Assembly (NCBI GenBank): GCA_040905145.1
Contig: JBBDSC010000167.1
Location: forward strand, 1 to 26,216
Source: DATGMS01 sp040905145
GTDB taxonomy: Bacteria; Bacteroidota; Bacteroidia; Cytophagales; Cyclobacteriaceae
Direction of reading: 5' to 3'
Length of the DNA: 26,216 bases
Shown here: positions 8,221 through 16,231 of the stretch, piece by piece
Layout: every line of letters starts with the position of its first letter
Numbering within the stretch: position 1 is the stretch's first letter
The notes under the pieces: model-generated
Told to the model about the DNA's origin: nothing
Seen by the model: the letters and a program-made list of their open reading frames with translations, nothing else
The model's database searches: none
Program-made: the position numbers and the translations under genes

Positions 8221-8607
8221 ATGGAAGTTATCAATAAAATCGGTAGAAGGAAAACATCTGTAGCAAGAATTTATATGCAACCTGGAAAAGGTGAGATCAC
8301 TGTGAACAACAGAAGCCTTGAAGTTTATTTTCCTTTCGATTTGCATCAGATTGTTGTGAAGCAGCCCCTGAGCCTTATCAATGAAAACGATGTTTATGAC
8401 ATCAAAATCAATGTTGATGGTGGTGGAATCAAGGGACAGGCAGAAGCCATCCGGATGGCCATTTCACGGGCACTTTGTGAATTCAATGAAGATCACAGGC
8501 CCGCATTGAAAAAAGAAGGTTTTCTTACCCGTGATCCGCGAATGGTGGAACGTAAGAAGCCAGGACGTAAAAAAGCAAGAAGAAAATTCCAGTTCTCAAA
8601 ACGATAA
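8221..8607 (+). CDS. rpsI: 30S ribosomal protein S9
   Basis: Small-subunit protein whose C-terminal tail reaches the decoding centre and contacts P-site tRNA. The 128-residue protein has IGRRKTSVARIYMQPGKG at the N-terminus, GGGIKGQAEAIRMAISRAL in the centre and the basic tail KKPGRKKARRKFQFSKR with the invariant terminal Ser-Lys-Arg. It follows rplM by 12 nt, the universal pairing of these two genes. Confidence 0.98.
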   Translation: MEVINKIGRRKTSVARIYMQPGKGEITVNNRSLEVYFPFDLHQIVVKQPLSLINENDVYDIKINVDGGGIKGQAEAIRMAISRALCEFNEDHRPALKKEGFLTRDPRMVERKKPGRKKARRKFQFSKR

Positions 8608-8655
8608 GTTGGGATTCAATTCCTTTTTATATTATAAATCAATATATATTTATTA

Positions 8656-9417
8656 ATGGCCAACATAGAATATAAAGACTTACTGGATGCTGGTGTTCAC
8701 TTTGGACACTTAACAAGAAAGTGGGATCCGAGAATGGCGCCATACATCTTCATGGAGAAGAATGGTATCCATATTATCGACCTAAACAAAACGCTCGTTT
8801 GCCTTGAAGAAGCATCCAACGCAATCAAGCAGGTAGTACGATCAGGCAAAAAAATAATGTTCGTCGCCACTAAGAAACAGGCGAAAGATTTGGTAGCCGA
8901 TGAAGCCAAAAGGCTTAATATGCCATTCATAACCGAGAGATGGTTGGGAGGTTTATTGACCAATTTTGCCACGATTCGCAAATCACTGAAAAAAATGTCT
9001 TCCATCGATAAATTGATGAAAGATGATTCCTATACCAACCTGGCGAAAAAAGAACGTTTGATGATCACCAGACAAAGGGAGAAATTGGAAAGTGTACTCG
9101 GCGGTATTGCTGACCTTACACGTCTTCCAGCAGCCCTTTTTGTGGTAGACATCAAAAGAGAACATATTGCTATTGCCGAAGCGAAAAAGCTTGGTATCCC
9201 TGTTTTTGCGCTGGTAGATACGAATTCCAACCCCAATGAGGTGGATTTCCCTATCCCAGCAAATGACGACGCATTTAAATCCATTTCTCTATTGGTAAAG
9301 GCGTTTGGCGCGGCCGTCGAAGAAGGTCTTTCGGAAAGAAAGAAAGACAAAGACGAAGCCCGTCTTTCTGAAGAAGAAGAAGCCAAAAAAGCTGCTGACG
9401 CTGAAACAAAAGAGTAA
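8656..9417 (+). CDS. rpsB: 30S ribosomal protein S2
   Basis: Late-assembling small-subunit protein at the back of the 30S head-body junction. The 253 residues include DAGVHFGHLTRKWDPRMAPYIF, GIHIIDLNKT, FVATKKQAKD, ERWLGGLLTNFATI, LPAALFVVDIKREHIAIAEA and DTNSNPNEVDFPIPANDDA, all standard S2 blocks. The C-terminus is an acidic, Lys/Glu-rich tail (KKDKDEARLSEEEEAKKAAD). It lies 48 nt after rpsI with no visible terminator between, so it belongs to the same unit. In Bacteroidetes S2 is implicated, with bS1/bS6-type neighbours, in translation initiation, but no leader structure is obvious here. Confidence 0.97.
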   Translation: MANIEYKDLLDAGVHFGHLTRKWDPRMAPYIFMEKNGIHIIDLNKTLVCLEEASNAIKQVVRSGKKIMFVATKKQAKDLVADEAKRLNMPFITERWLGGLLTNFATIRKSLKKMSSIDKLMKDDSYTNLAKKERLMITRQREKLESVLGGIADLTRLPAALFVVDIKREHIAIAEAKKLGIPVFALVDTNSNPNEVDFPIPANDDAFKSISLLVKAFGAAVEEGLSERKKDKDEARLSEEEEAKKAADAETKE

Positions 9418-9439
9418 TCCACTATGATGATTTAGTATC

Positions 9440-9479
9440 AAAATTGAACATGCGGTTTTACCTGTGTTCAATTTTTTTG
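9440..9479 (+). terminator. Rho-independent terminator after rpsB
   Basis: AAAATTGAACA at 9440-9450 pairs perfectly with TGTTCAATTTT at 9465-9475, an 11-bp stem with a 14-nt loop, continuing into T residues to 9478. The stem is AT-rich, so termination may be partial. It separates rpsB from tsf, genes often co-transcribed elsewhere. Confidence 0.7.
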
Positions 9480-9566
9480 TTCATACACTTTTCATCATCA
9501 AAACCCGCGGGATTTTTAACCCGGCGGTCTGACAAATTTTAATCGTAACATCAAAAATATATCAAA

Positions 9567-10397
9567 ATGGCTATTACTGCACAAGAGGTAAACAAACTAA
9601 GACAAATGACCGGAGCGGGTATGATGGACTGTAAAAAGGCCCTGACAGAAGCAGAAGGCGACTTTGAAAAAGCTGTTGATCTTCTTAGAAAAAAAGGTCA
9701 AAAAGTATCTGCTTCCAGAGCGGATCGTGAAACTAAAGAGGGTGCAGTGGTCACTGAGGTCAATTCCGACCATACTGAAGGAGTGATCCTTTCCCTTACC
9801 TGTGAGACCGACTTCGTTGCTAAAAATGAGGAATTTGGTACTTTTGCCAATACCATTTTAAATCTGGCAGTGAAGCACAACTCCCAAAGTATTGAAGAAA
9901 TCCACGCCATCCCTTATGACAATGTCACTGTAGGTGAAAAAATAATTGAAATGACCGGCAAAATCGGTGAAAAAATTGAAATCAGCCATTTTGAACGGGT
10001 TAAAGGTGAAAGCGTAGTAAATTATATCCACTCTAACGGCAAATTAGGAGTTCTGCTAGCCTTGAAAAATGGAGAAGGAATCGAAGTGGAAGAAGCCGGT
10101 AAAGATGTGGCCATGCAAATTGCTGCCATGAACCCGGTAGCTGTTGACAAAGATGGTGTCGATTCTTCTGTGGTGGAACGTGAAATCGAAGTAGGAAAAG
10201 AGCAGGCAAGAGCCGAAGGAAAACCCGAGGAGATGCTTGAGAAAATAGCCCTGGGCAAATTAAACAAGTTCTACAAAGAAAATACTTTGTTAAGCCAAAT
10301 CTTTGTAAAAGACAATTCCAAGACCATTGCCCAATATTTGGAAAGTGCTTCGAAAGGATTAACGGTAGCTGAATTCAAGCGAATATCCATTGGATAA
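9567..10397 (+). CDS. tsf: Elongation factor Ts
   Basis: Nucleotide-exchange factor that releases GDP from EF-Tu. The 276-residue protein has the N-terminal UBA-like domain with LRQMTGAGMMDCKKALTEAEGD, the EF-Tu contact motif ETDFVAKNEEF near residue 80, and two core subdomains ending VAEFKRISIG. The start at 9567 (MAITAQEVNKLRQ) is preceded by an A-rich stretch with no SD, as is usual here. A GC-rich hairpin in the upstream gap (CCGCGGG against CCCGGCGG with a bulge, about 9505-9526) may be a leader structure. tsf follows rpsB as in most bacteria, but a terminator lies between. Confidence 0.97.
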   Translation: MAITAQEVNKLRQMTGAGMMDCKKALTEAEGDFEKAVDLLRKKGQKVSASRADRETKEGAVVTEVNSDHTEGVILSLTCETDFVAKNEEFGTFANTILNLAVKHNSQSIEEIHAIPYDNVTVGEKIIEMTGKIGEKIEISHFERVKGESVVNYIHSNGKLGVLLALKNGEGIEVEEAGKDVAMQIAAMNPVAVDKDGVDSSVVEREIEVGKEQARAEGKPEEMLEKIALGKLNKFYKENTLLSQIFVKDNSKTIAQYLESASKGLTVAEFKRISIG

Positions 10398-10421
10398 ATT
10401 CTTGAACAACATCAATAATAG

Positions 10422-10444
10422 AACCGGCGGTTGCCGGTTTTTTT
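10422..10444 (+). terminator. Rho-independent terminator after tsf
   Basis: AACCGGC, loop GGTT, GCCGGTT, then a run of T to 10444. It is a compact GC-rich stem 24 nt after the tsf stop and the clearest terminator in the window. Confidence 0.92.
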
Positions 10445-10604
10445 ATTTCCAGTAATCTGAAAAAGTGATCACCGCTAGCTTAAAGGGGGATAAATATCCA
10501 AAGCGGTAAAAAATAACAGGTACAGAATAATCAAATCAAAATCTATAATTATCCAAAAACAACTATATTGCAGCAAAAACAGACAATTCAAAAAAGAGAA
10601 AATA

Positions 10605-10703
10605 ATGAAAACCAAGTTCAGTTTAATTTCTCCTTTTATGTTGTCGCTTACTCAAATTTTCTACTTAAGGGGTAGCGGTAATACCGGTAAATCGAACACA
10701 TGA
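10605..10703 (+). CDS. Possible 32-codon ORF upstream of the antiporter
   Basis: ATG at 10605 follows AAAAAGAGAAAATA and opens 32 codons (MKTKFSLISPFMLSL..., stop at 10701-10703), ending 4 nt before the antiporter ATG. The first half is hydrophobic with a basic start, like a signal or membrane segment. It could be a leader peptide or simply an accidental frame in the antiporter's 5' leader; I recognise no homologue. The rest of the 310-bp gap after tsf shows only the terminator. Confidence 0.25.
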   Translation: MKTKFSLISPFMLSLTQIFYLRGSGNTGKSNT

Positions 10704-10707
10704 ATAT

Positions 10708-12873
10708 ATGATACTACTCAGCGAATTGAATTTTTCATTGCCTTTGGACAATCCTGTCCTTATTTTTTCCATTATCCTCTTTATCATTCTTTTTGCCCCA
10801 TTATTTCTAAACAAATTCAAGATCCCTCAACTAATTGGTTTGATTATAGCCGGAGCCGTAATAGGCCCTCATGGTTTCAATATTTTGGAAAGGGATAGTA
10901 GTGTGGTCCTTTTTGGTACTGTGGGTCTTTTATATATCATGTTCCTTGCGGGTCTGGAAATTGATCTGGGGGATTTCAAGAAAAACAAAAATAAAAGTAT
11001 AATTTTCGGATTGTTTACTTTTCTAATTCCGATGACGCTTGGGACATTGGCAGGATTATATTTATTGGGGTTCAACCTGCTCACTTCCATCTTGCTGGCT
11101 AGTATGTTTGCCTCCCATACCCTTATTGCCTATCCGATCATCAGTAAATTGGGAATTGCTAAAAACCGGGCCGTAAACATTACTGTGGGGGGGACCATGA
11201 TTACTGACACCTTGGCCCTTTTGGTTCTGGCAGTCATTGCGGGTATGGCTACAGGGGAAATCAATAATGAATTCTGGATAAGGCTCATTGTTTCTGTCAT
11301 TATATTCGCCTTGATCATCACCTTACTGTTCCCCTTGCTGGCCCGCTGGTTTTTTAAAAGAAACGAGGATAATATTTCGCAGTATATCTTCGTATTGGGA
11401 TTGGTGTTCTTGGGTGCCTTTTTAGCGGAAGCGGCTGGAATTGAAGCAATTATTGGTGCTTTTCTGGCCGGGCTCTCTTTAAATCGGCTTATCCCCCATA
11501 CCTCACCCTTAATGAATCGGATTGAATTTGTCGGAAATGCCCTTTTTATACCTTTTTTTCTTATTGGAGTGGGCATGTTAATAGATGTGCGGGTATTTTT
11601 TCTGGATTTCAATACCTTATATGTGGCTTTGGTCATGACTATAGTAGCCACGACAGCTAAATTCCTTGCATCGTTATTGACACAAAAAGCCTTCAAGTTT
11701 TCCAACGCACAACGGGATGTCATTTTCGGCTTGAGTAATGCCCAAGCGGCTGCTACTTTGGCAGCAGTATTGGTCGGCTATAATATCATTCTTGGGGAAG
11801 GTGCTGGGGGGGAGCCCATCAGGTTGCTAAATGAAAGTGTTTTGAACGGGACGATCTTGATGATCTTGATCACCTGCACCTTTGCCTCATTTATCGCCCA
11901 ACGGGGTGGGACCAAAATAGCCCTTGAAGAAATGGACGACAAAGGTGAAAAAGGCACTAAGGGTGAAAATGGGGAGAAAATCCTTATCCCCATCAACTAC
12001 TATGGGAATGTGGAAGAACTGATTAATTTGGGAGTCACTGTGAAAACCCAAAGCACTAATAATTCACTTGTTGCTCTCAATATTGTCCCTGCTGACACGA
12101 GTGATGGCCGCAGGGAAAAAGAAGCCAAAAAGCTATTGGAGAAGGCCAGTGTATTTGCAGCGGGCACTGATAATATACTGACTGAGCTGATCCGTTATGA
12201 TTCGGATATTACCAATGGGATAACGAATGTGGTAAAGGAGAACAAAATTTCGGATATCATACTGGGGCTGCACAAGCAAAAAGGAATTACAGGCTCCTTT
12301 TTGGGAAAATTGACCGAAGGGATACTCTCCAGGTGTAATGTAACCACCATGATCTACCGGAATATACAGCCCCTCAATACCGTTCAAAGATATTTGATCA
12401 TCATACCGGAAAACGCCGAACAGGAAATAGGTTTCCCCTTCTGGTTGCTAAGAATTTGGAATATAGGAAGAAATACGGGGGCAAAATTGATGTTTTATGG
12501 CTCATCAAAAAGCCTTGCCTACATAGATGAGATAAATAAAGATCATACCATTGAAGTAGAATTAGTGGAATTTGGCGAGTGGGATGATTTTCTAATTATT
12601 TCCCGTGACTTAAAAGCCAACGATGCTTTGATCATTATCATGAGCAGGAAAAATGAACTTTCATATAATCGTGTCATGAAAAAAATACCCCATTACCTGA
12701 ATAAATATTTCCGTTCAACCAACTATATTTTGATTTTCCCTATGCAAAAGGGATCTGATCATGCCCCTTTGTCGAACTTTCAGGGAGCCAGTATTTTTAA
12801 CCCCCTATTGAATAATATCGAAAAGTTCGATGATGTGGGCAAAGCTCTTGCCGAACTGTTTAAAAAGAAATGA
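10708..12873 (+). CDS. CPA2-family cation/proton antiporter with cytoplasmic USP-like tail
   Basis: Inner-membrane exchanger of monovalent cations (Na+ or K+) for protons, related to KefB and NapA-type Na_H_Exchanger proteins. Of 721 residues about 1-400 form some twelve to thirteen membrane helices, including FKIPQLIGLIIAGAVIGPHG, FLAGLEIDL and GVGMLIDVRVFF-type blocks and the ASMFASHTLIAYPII region. A Gly/Lys-rich linker (about 412-425) leads to a 300-residue cytoplasmic part that starts ILIPINYYGNVEELINLG and resembles two universal-stress-protein-like folds in tandem. It lacks the TrkA-N (RCK) domain of KefB/KefC. Such tails are taken to sense nucleotides or stress; cation choice is not decidable here. 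It appears monocistronic. Confidence 0.9.
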   Translation: MILLSELNFSLPLDNPVLIFSIILFIILFAPLFLNKFKIPQLIGLIIAGAVIGPHGFNILERDSSVVLFGTVGLLYIMFLAGLEIDLGDFKKNKNKSIIFGLFTFLIPMTLGTLAGLYLLGFNLLTSILLASMFASHTLIAYPIISKLGIAKNRAVNITVGGTMITDTLALLVLAVIAGMATGEINNEFWIRLIVSVIIFALIITLLFPLLARWFFKRNEDNISQYIFVLGLVFLGAFLAEAAGIEAIIGAFLAGLSLNRLIPHTSPLMNRIEFVGNALFIPFFLIGVGMLIDVRVFFLDFNTLYVALVMTIVATTAKFLASLLTQKAFKFSNAQRDVIFGLSNAQAAATLAAVLVGYNIILGEGAGGEPIRLLNESVLNGTILMILITCTFASFIAQRGGTKIALEEMDDKGEKGTKGENGEKILIPINYYGNVEELINLGVTVKTQSTNNSLVALNIVPADTSDGRREKEAKKLLEKASVFAAGTDNILTELIRYDSDITNGITNVVKENKISDIILGLHKQKGITGSFLGKLTEGILSRCNVTTMIYRNIQPLNTVQRYLIIIPENAEQEIGFPFWLLRIWNIGRNTGAKLMFYGSSKSLAYIDEINKDHTIEVELVEFGEWDDFLIISRDLKANDALIIIMSRKNELSYNRVMKKIPHYLNKYFRSTNYILIFPMQKGSDHAPLSNFQGASIFNPLLNNIEKFDDVGKALAELFKKK

Positions 12874-13289
12874 TTGAAATTGAAGCTCGAAGTTGAAGCA
12901 CGAATGATTGAGAGAGTGAAATGTGGCTAAAGCCACAAGGATTACTTGTCCATTTTCCCGTTGGCTAAAGCCAACGGCAATTGAATAAATTGCCAAAAGC
13001 AATCATTATAATGTTTCCCCAGCTTGCAGTATTATGGCTTGAACGGAAAAAATATTAAGGAAAAAGTGTCAACTAAATTCAGGACAATTGAGAGATACAA
13101 TGTACCAAGTACAAGGTACAAAGAGATATTCTGGTTGCTTAGGGTTCTATTGCCCCGTCCTTTAGGGCGGGGAATGGAATAGGGGGAAAAATCCGGGCTT
13201 TAGCCCCATTAATTGGGAAATGGGGCTAAAGCCAACGGTAATTGAAATTGAATGTTGAACATTGTGTGATACTTGACCCTAGCTACTGA
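12874..13289. repeat. Intergenic cluster of REP-like palindromes
   Basis: This 416-bp gap between convergent genes holds no gene but several palindromes: GTGGCT-AA-AGCCAC (12923-12936); CCGTTGGCTAAAGCCAACGG (12958-12977, 9-bp arms); GGCAATT/AATTGCC (12976-12994); CCCCGTCC-TTTA-GGGCGGGG (13153-13172, one G-T pair); and a 15-bp perfect pair, GGCTTTAGCCCCATT at 13196-13210 with its complement at 13219-13233. A 23-nt direct repeat with one mismatch recurs at 12963-12985 and 13224-13246. GGCTAAAGCC is the shared core. The pattern resembles the REP-type elements spread by TnpA_REP transposases; no transposase is in the window. The last two may also terminate transcription. Confidence 0.7.
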
Positions 13290-14582
13290 TCACTTATTCA
13301 TCAAATCCTCTATCTCCCCGGCTTCAATGGGAATGTTCCTCATCAGGTCAAAATAACCATTTTCCTTAATCACAATATTGTTTTCCAATCGAATGCCAAT
13401 CACTTCCTCCTGAATATATATCCCAGGTTCAACGGTAAAGACCATTCCAGAGGAAATAGGTTCATACATGGTCCCTACATCATGCACATCCAAACCTAAA
13501 TGGTGGGATGTCCCATGCATAAAGTATTTCTTGTACAGTGGATTGTTGGCATCTTGATTCCTGACATCTGTCCGGTCCAAAAGATTTAATGACATCAATT
13601 CCCCTTCCATTATTTTCCCCACTTCCTTATGGTAATCCTGTATATTCACCCCCGGGCGGAGCATATCCATTGCGGAACGTTGTACCCGTAAGACGGCATT
13701 ATACACATCCCTCTGACGTTTGGTAAATCGCCCATTGACAGGAATGGTCCGGCTCATATCCGCATTATAGTTTCCATATTCCGCCCCTACGTCAAAAAGC
13801 AACAAATCCCCATCCCTGCATTCTTTATTGTTCTCCACATAATGAAGCACACAGGCACTTGGACCAGAGGCTATGATCGGCTCATAAGCAAATCCCCTAC
13901 TTTTATTCATCAAAAATTCGTGGGTATATTCTGCCTCTATTTCATATTCCATCACTCCTGGCTTCACAAAGTCCAGGATCCTTCTGAAACCTTTTTCTGT
14001 AATATCACAGGCAATCTGCATTTGATCGATTTCGTGATATTCCTTTACAGCCCGCAATTGATGCATCAAAGGAGCTGCCCTGTGATATTGATGAAGCGGA
14101 AATTTTTCCTGACAGAATTTTATAAACCGGCTATCCCGGGTTTCTATCCTCACTTCTGCCCTAAGATGCTCATTGGTGTTCAAAAAGACATGTTCACTTA
14201 AAGCCATCAGGGAATTGAACACACTTTCGAAGTTGTCCACCCATTGGATGTTTTTAATCCCTGAAGCTGCAAATGCTTCCTCTTTGGTATACTTGTGTCC
14301 TTCCCAAACCGCAATATGCTCATTGGTTTTGCGGATAAACAATATTTCATGCATCTGCTCATTTGGAAAATCAGGGCAAAGGATTAAGATAGTTTCTTCC
14401 TGGTCAATCCCTGAGAGATAGAAAAGATCATTGTTTTGCCTGAATTTCATTGTTCCGTCGGCATTGGTCGGCATAATGTCATTGGAATGAAAAACAGCAA
14501 TCGAATCGGGCGGCAAAAGTCTGGTCAGCTTTTCTCTGTTCTTTATATAAAGTGAATGATCTAATGGGCTATATCTCATCAT
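13290..14582 (-). CDS. Aminopeptidase P family protein (Xaa-Pro aminopeptidase)
   Basis: Metallopeptidase of family M24 that removes an N-terminal residue preceding proline. The 430-residue chain has the N-terminal aminopeptidase P domain (about 1-170; FRQNNDLFYLSGID) and a pita-bread catalytic domain. The five dinuclear-metal ligands are visible: two Asp in FDVGAEYGNYNADMSRT (about 264 and 275), His in HGTSHHLGLDVHD (about 360), Glu in VEPGIYI (about 383) and Glu in RLENNIV (about 399). No signal peptide, so cytoplasmic. Its first codons overlap the methyltransferase stop by 4 nt (ATGA), so they are translationally coupled; the functional link to the sugar genes is unclear. Confidence 0.94.
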   Translation of the reverse strand: MMRYSPLDHSLYIKNREKLTRLLPPDSIAVFHSNDIMPTNADGTMKFRQNNDLFYLSGIDQEETILILCPDFPNEQMHEILFIRKTNEHIAVWEGHKYTKEEAFAASGIKNIQWVDNFESVFNSLMALSEHVFLNTNEHLRAEVRIETRDSRFIKFCQEKFPLHQYHRAAPLMHQLRAVKEYHEIDQMQIACDITEKGFRRILDFVKPGVMEYEIEAEYTHEFLMNKSRGFAYEPIIASGPSACVLHYVENNKECRDGDLLLFDVGAEYGNYNADMSRTIPVNGRFTKRQRDVYNAVLRVQRSAMDMLRPGVNIQDYHKEVGKIMEGELMSLNLLDRTDVRNQDANNPLYKKYFMHGTSHHLGLDVHDVGTMYEPISSGMVFTVEPGIYIQEEVIGIRLENNIVIKENGYFDLMRNIPIEAGEIEDLMNK

Positions 14583-15274
14583 CTCGACGACTTTTTGAAT
14601 TTAAACATCATGGAAAGCTTAGAATGCTTCTCCCAAAGATCCAAATGTTTTTTGACATTAAAAACCTGATCAACAGGTCTTCCTTTTGACCCTATCCAAA
14701 GTCCCCCATGGGAAGACCTATGGTCGGTAATAAATTGCCCATATTCAAACAGTTCCTGGTACTGGTGATAATGGGTCCGATTGCAATCATGGAATATCAC
14801 CACCCCTTCCTGGGCTATGAGCTCCGATGCTTTTTTCAGACATTCTACCCTGGCCCTTCCATCGATCATAATGAAATCAAAGGGAGCGTATTTTTCGGGG
14901 TAATTAATATAGGATTCAAAATCTCTATAAGAACCATCCTTTCTCCAATCCCCCCTATTGTTCCATCCTACAACTTCGGAAAGAACATGTACTATTTTCA
15001 CCTTGGCATTATTGTTTTTACCGCTGATTTCCTTTGCCCAATCCTGATCATGTTCTATCGCCAGCCACAACTCAGGATCAACTAATTCAGGAAACACCAA
15101 AGAACTATAGCCACTCCCCCATTCAAGGCATTTCTTTGGTTTTATAGCCAATAAAATCTCTTCGATAATATCCAGCTCTTTATTTTTCATAAAGGGCTTT
15201 TCAAGCTTATTTATTTTTAGTAAAATCTTGTCCCGGTAGTCTCTTGTTAACTGATCAATCAGTGTAATCCACAT
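14579..15274 (-). CDS. Class I SAM-dependent methyltransferase-like protein
   Basis: A 231-residue protein with a Rossmann-type SAM-binding core: motif I KCLEWGSGYSSLVF at 48-61, an acidic residue after strand 2 (AIEHDQDW), FDFIMIDGRARVECL for strand 4, and GVVIFHDCNRTHYHQY for strand 5. The order fits small class I methyltransferases, in a subgroup that often sits with glycosyltransferases and may modify glycan. The acceptor is unknown. It begins 8 nt after the GT2 gene ends and overlaps the aminopeptidase gene by 4 nt, in one unit. An internal ATG at codon 29 is possible but the first start keeps normal spacing. Confidence 0.8.
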   Translation of the reverse strand: MWITLIDQLTRDYRDKILLKINKLEKPFMKNKELDIIEEILLAIKPKKCLEWGSGYSSLVFPELVDPELWLAIEHDQDWAKEISGKNNNAKVKIVHVLSEVVGWNNRGDWRKDGSYRDFESYINYPEKYAPFDFIMIDGRARVECLKKASELIAQEGVVIFHDCNRTHYHQYQELFEYGQFITDHRSSHGGLWIGSKGRPVDQVFNVKKHLDLWEKHSKLSMMFKFKKSSR

Positions 15275-15282
15275 ACATGTTT

Positions 15283-16113
15283 TTATAAATATTTATCCAA
15301 TCCCTTTTCTATCTTGGTTATCCTTTCCCTGATCACCTTTTTTCTGCGCGCTAAATTATACAAAATTGCCTCTTCCGTCTTATAACTTCGCTCATGGTCC
15401 AGATGGAGGCAAATGGCACTAAACCTTAGTTGCTTTGACTTTACCCCCAAATTATTCATGCGCAATCCAAATTCCCTGTCTTGCCCGCCATATTTCAACT
15501 CTTCGTTAAATCCGTTTGCCTGGATTATATCATTTCTCCAGCCACTGGCATTCCCTCCATTCCATGTTTTCCTTGCTGTTGTCAACAGATTCAAGGTATT
15601 GGCCAAATCCGTGGAATTGGTAAGTTTCAGGTTTTTTAAAAAATTATAGTCCAGACCGTTTTCCAAAAGCCATTCCTTTTTAAAACACCGCTGTGAGATA
15701 ATGTGATCTTTGGTGATAAAGTGACTCAATCCGATCGGAAGCCTTATGGTCCCCCCCGAGAGGAAATACCCTTTCTCCGCATTCTTTAAATGCATCGCTA
15801 TAAAATCCTTTCTTGGTATACAATCACCATCCGTAAAAATAAGATATTCTGACTCCAGACTGGCTATGGCTTTATTCAGAATCACACATTTTTGATAGCC
15901 TTTATCTTCATGCCAAACATGATGCATCTTCAAACCGGTCTGGCATTCTAGCTTCTTTATTAAATCCTTTGTTTCCTGCCTTGATCCATCATCAGCTATT
16001 ACCACTTCAAAGTCTGGCATTGTTTGGACACTATATCCCCAAATCACTTTTTCCAGCCACTGAGGCTCGTTATAGGTACTGATGACGAGAGAAACACTTG
16101 AAGGGTTTGACAT
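15283..16113 (-). CDS. Family 2 glycosyltransferase with galactosyltransferase-type C-terminus
   Basis: Transfers a sugar from a nucleotide donor, probably to a surface glycan or lipid. The 276-residue protein has the GT-A start SLVISTYNEPQWLEKVI, nucleotide-binding VVIADDGSRQET, the metal-binding FTDGDCIPRKDF (DxD-like, around residue 95), and a GT7-like C-terminal block GNASGWRNDIIQANGFNEEL followed by GGQDREFGLRM, which usually carries the catalytic acid. No membrane segment is seen, so it is cytoplasmic or peripheral. It heads the unit with the methyltransferase and aminopeptidase. Donor and acceptor cannot be assigned; related enzymes make chondroitin-like or lipopolysaccharide sugars. 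Confidence 0.9.
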   Translation of the reverse strand: MSNPSSVSLVISTYNEPQWLEKVIWGYSVQTMPDFEVVIADDGSRQETKDLIKKLECQTGLKMHHVWHEDKGYQKCVILNKAIASLESEYLIFTDGDCIPRKDFIAMHLKNAEKGYFLSGGTIRLPIGLSHFITKDHIISQRCFKKEWLLENGLDYNFLKNLKLTNSTDLANTLNLLTTARKTWNGGNASGWRNDIIQANGFNEELKYGGQDREFGLRMNNLGVKSKQLRFSAICLHLDHERSYKTEEAILYNLARRKKVIRERITKIEKGLDKYL

Positions 16114-16172
16114 CTATTACTAATTATCTCTTATAATTTAACTCCTTAAATTTAACATATTTATTATCCTGA

Positions 16173-16180
16173 CAAAAATA
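16173..16180 (-). promoter_or_regulatory. -7 box for the GT2 gene unit
   Basis: On the minus strand this reads TATTTTTG, an exact TAnnTTTG match 60 nt upstream of the GT2 start. No TTTG is seen at the -33 spacing. It is back to back with the box at 16197-16204 in a 118-bp divergent gap. Confidence 0.4.
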
Positions 16181-16196
16181 TCCCGAAAAAGTCTAT

Positions 16197-16204
16197 TATT
16201 TTTG
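16197..16204 (+). promoter_or_regulatory. -7 box for the M16 peptidase gene unit
   Basis: TATTTTTG matches TAnnTTTG exactly, 27 nt ahead of the ATG at 16232. A -33 element is not obvious. GGAAGAGGAAGTAA just before the ATG contains an SD-like GAGG, unusual for this window. Confidence 0.4.
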
Positions 16205-16231
16205 TAATTTCAATGTTGGAAGAGGAAGTAA

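Noticed and set aside
13097..13122. GTACC/GGTAC repeat near GTACAAGGTACAAAG as a regulatory motif
   Set aside because: Short arms in repetitive AT-rich sequence within the REP-like cluster; no gene start nearby.
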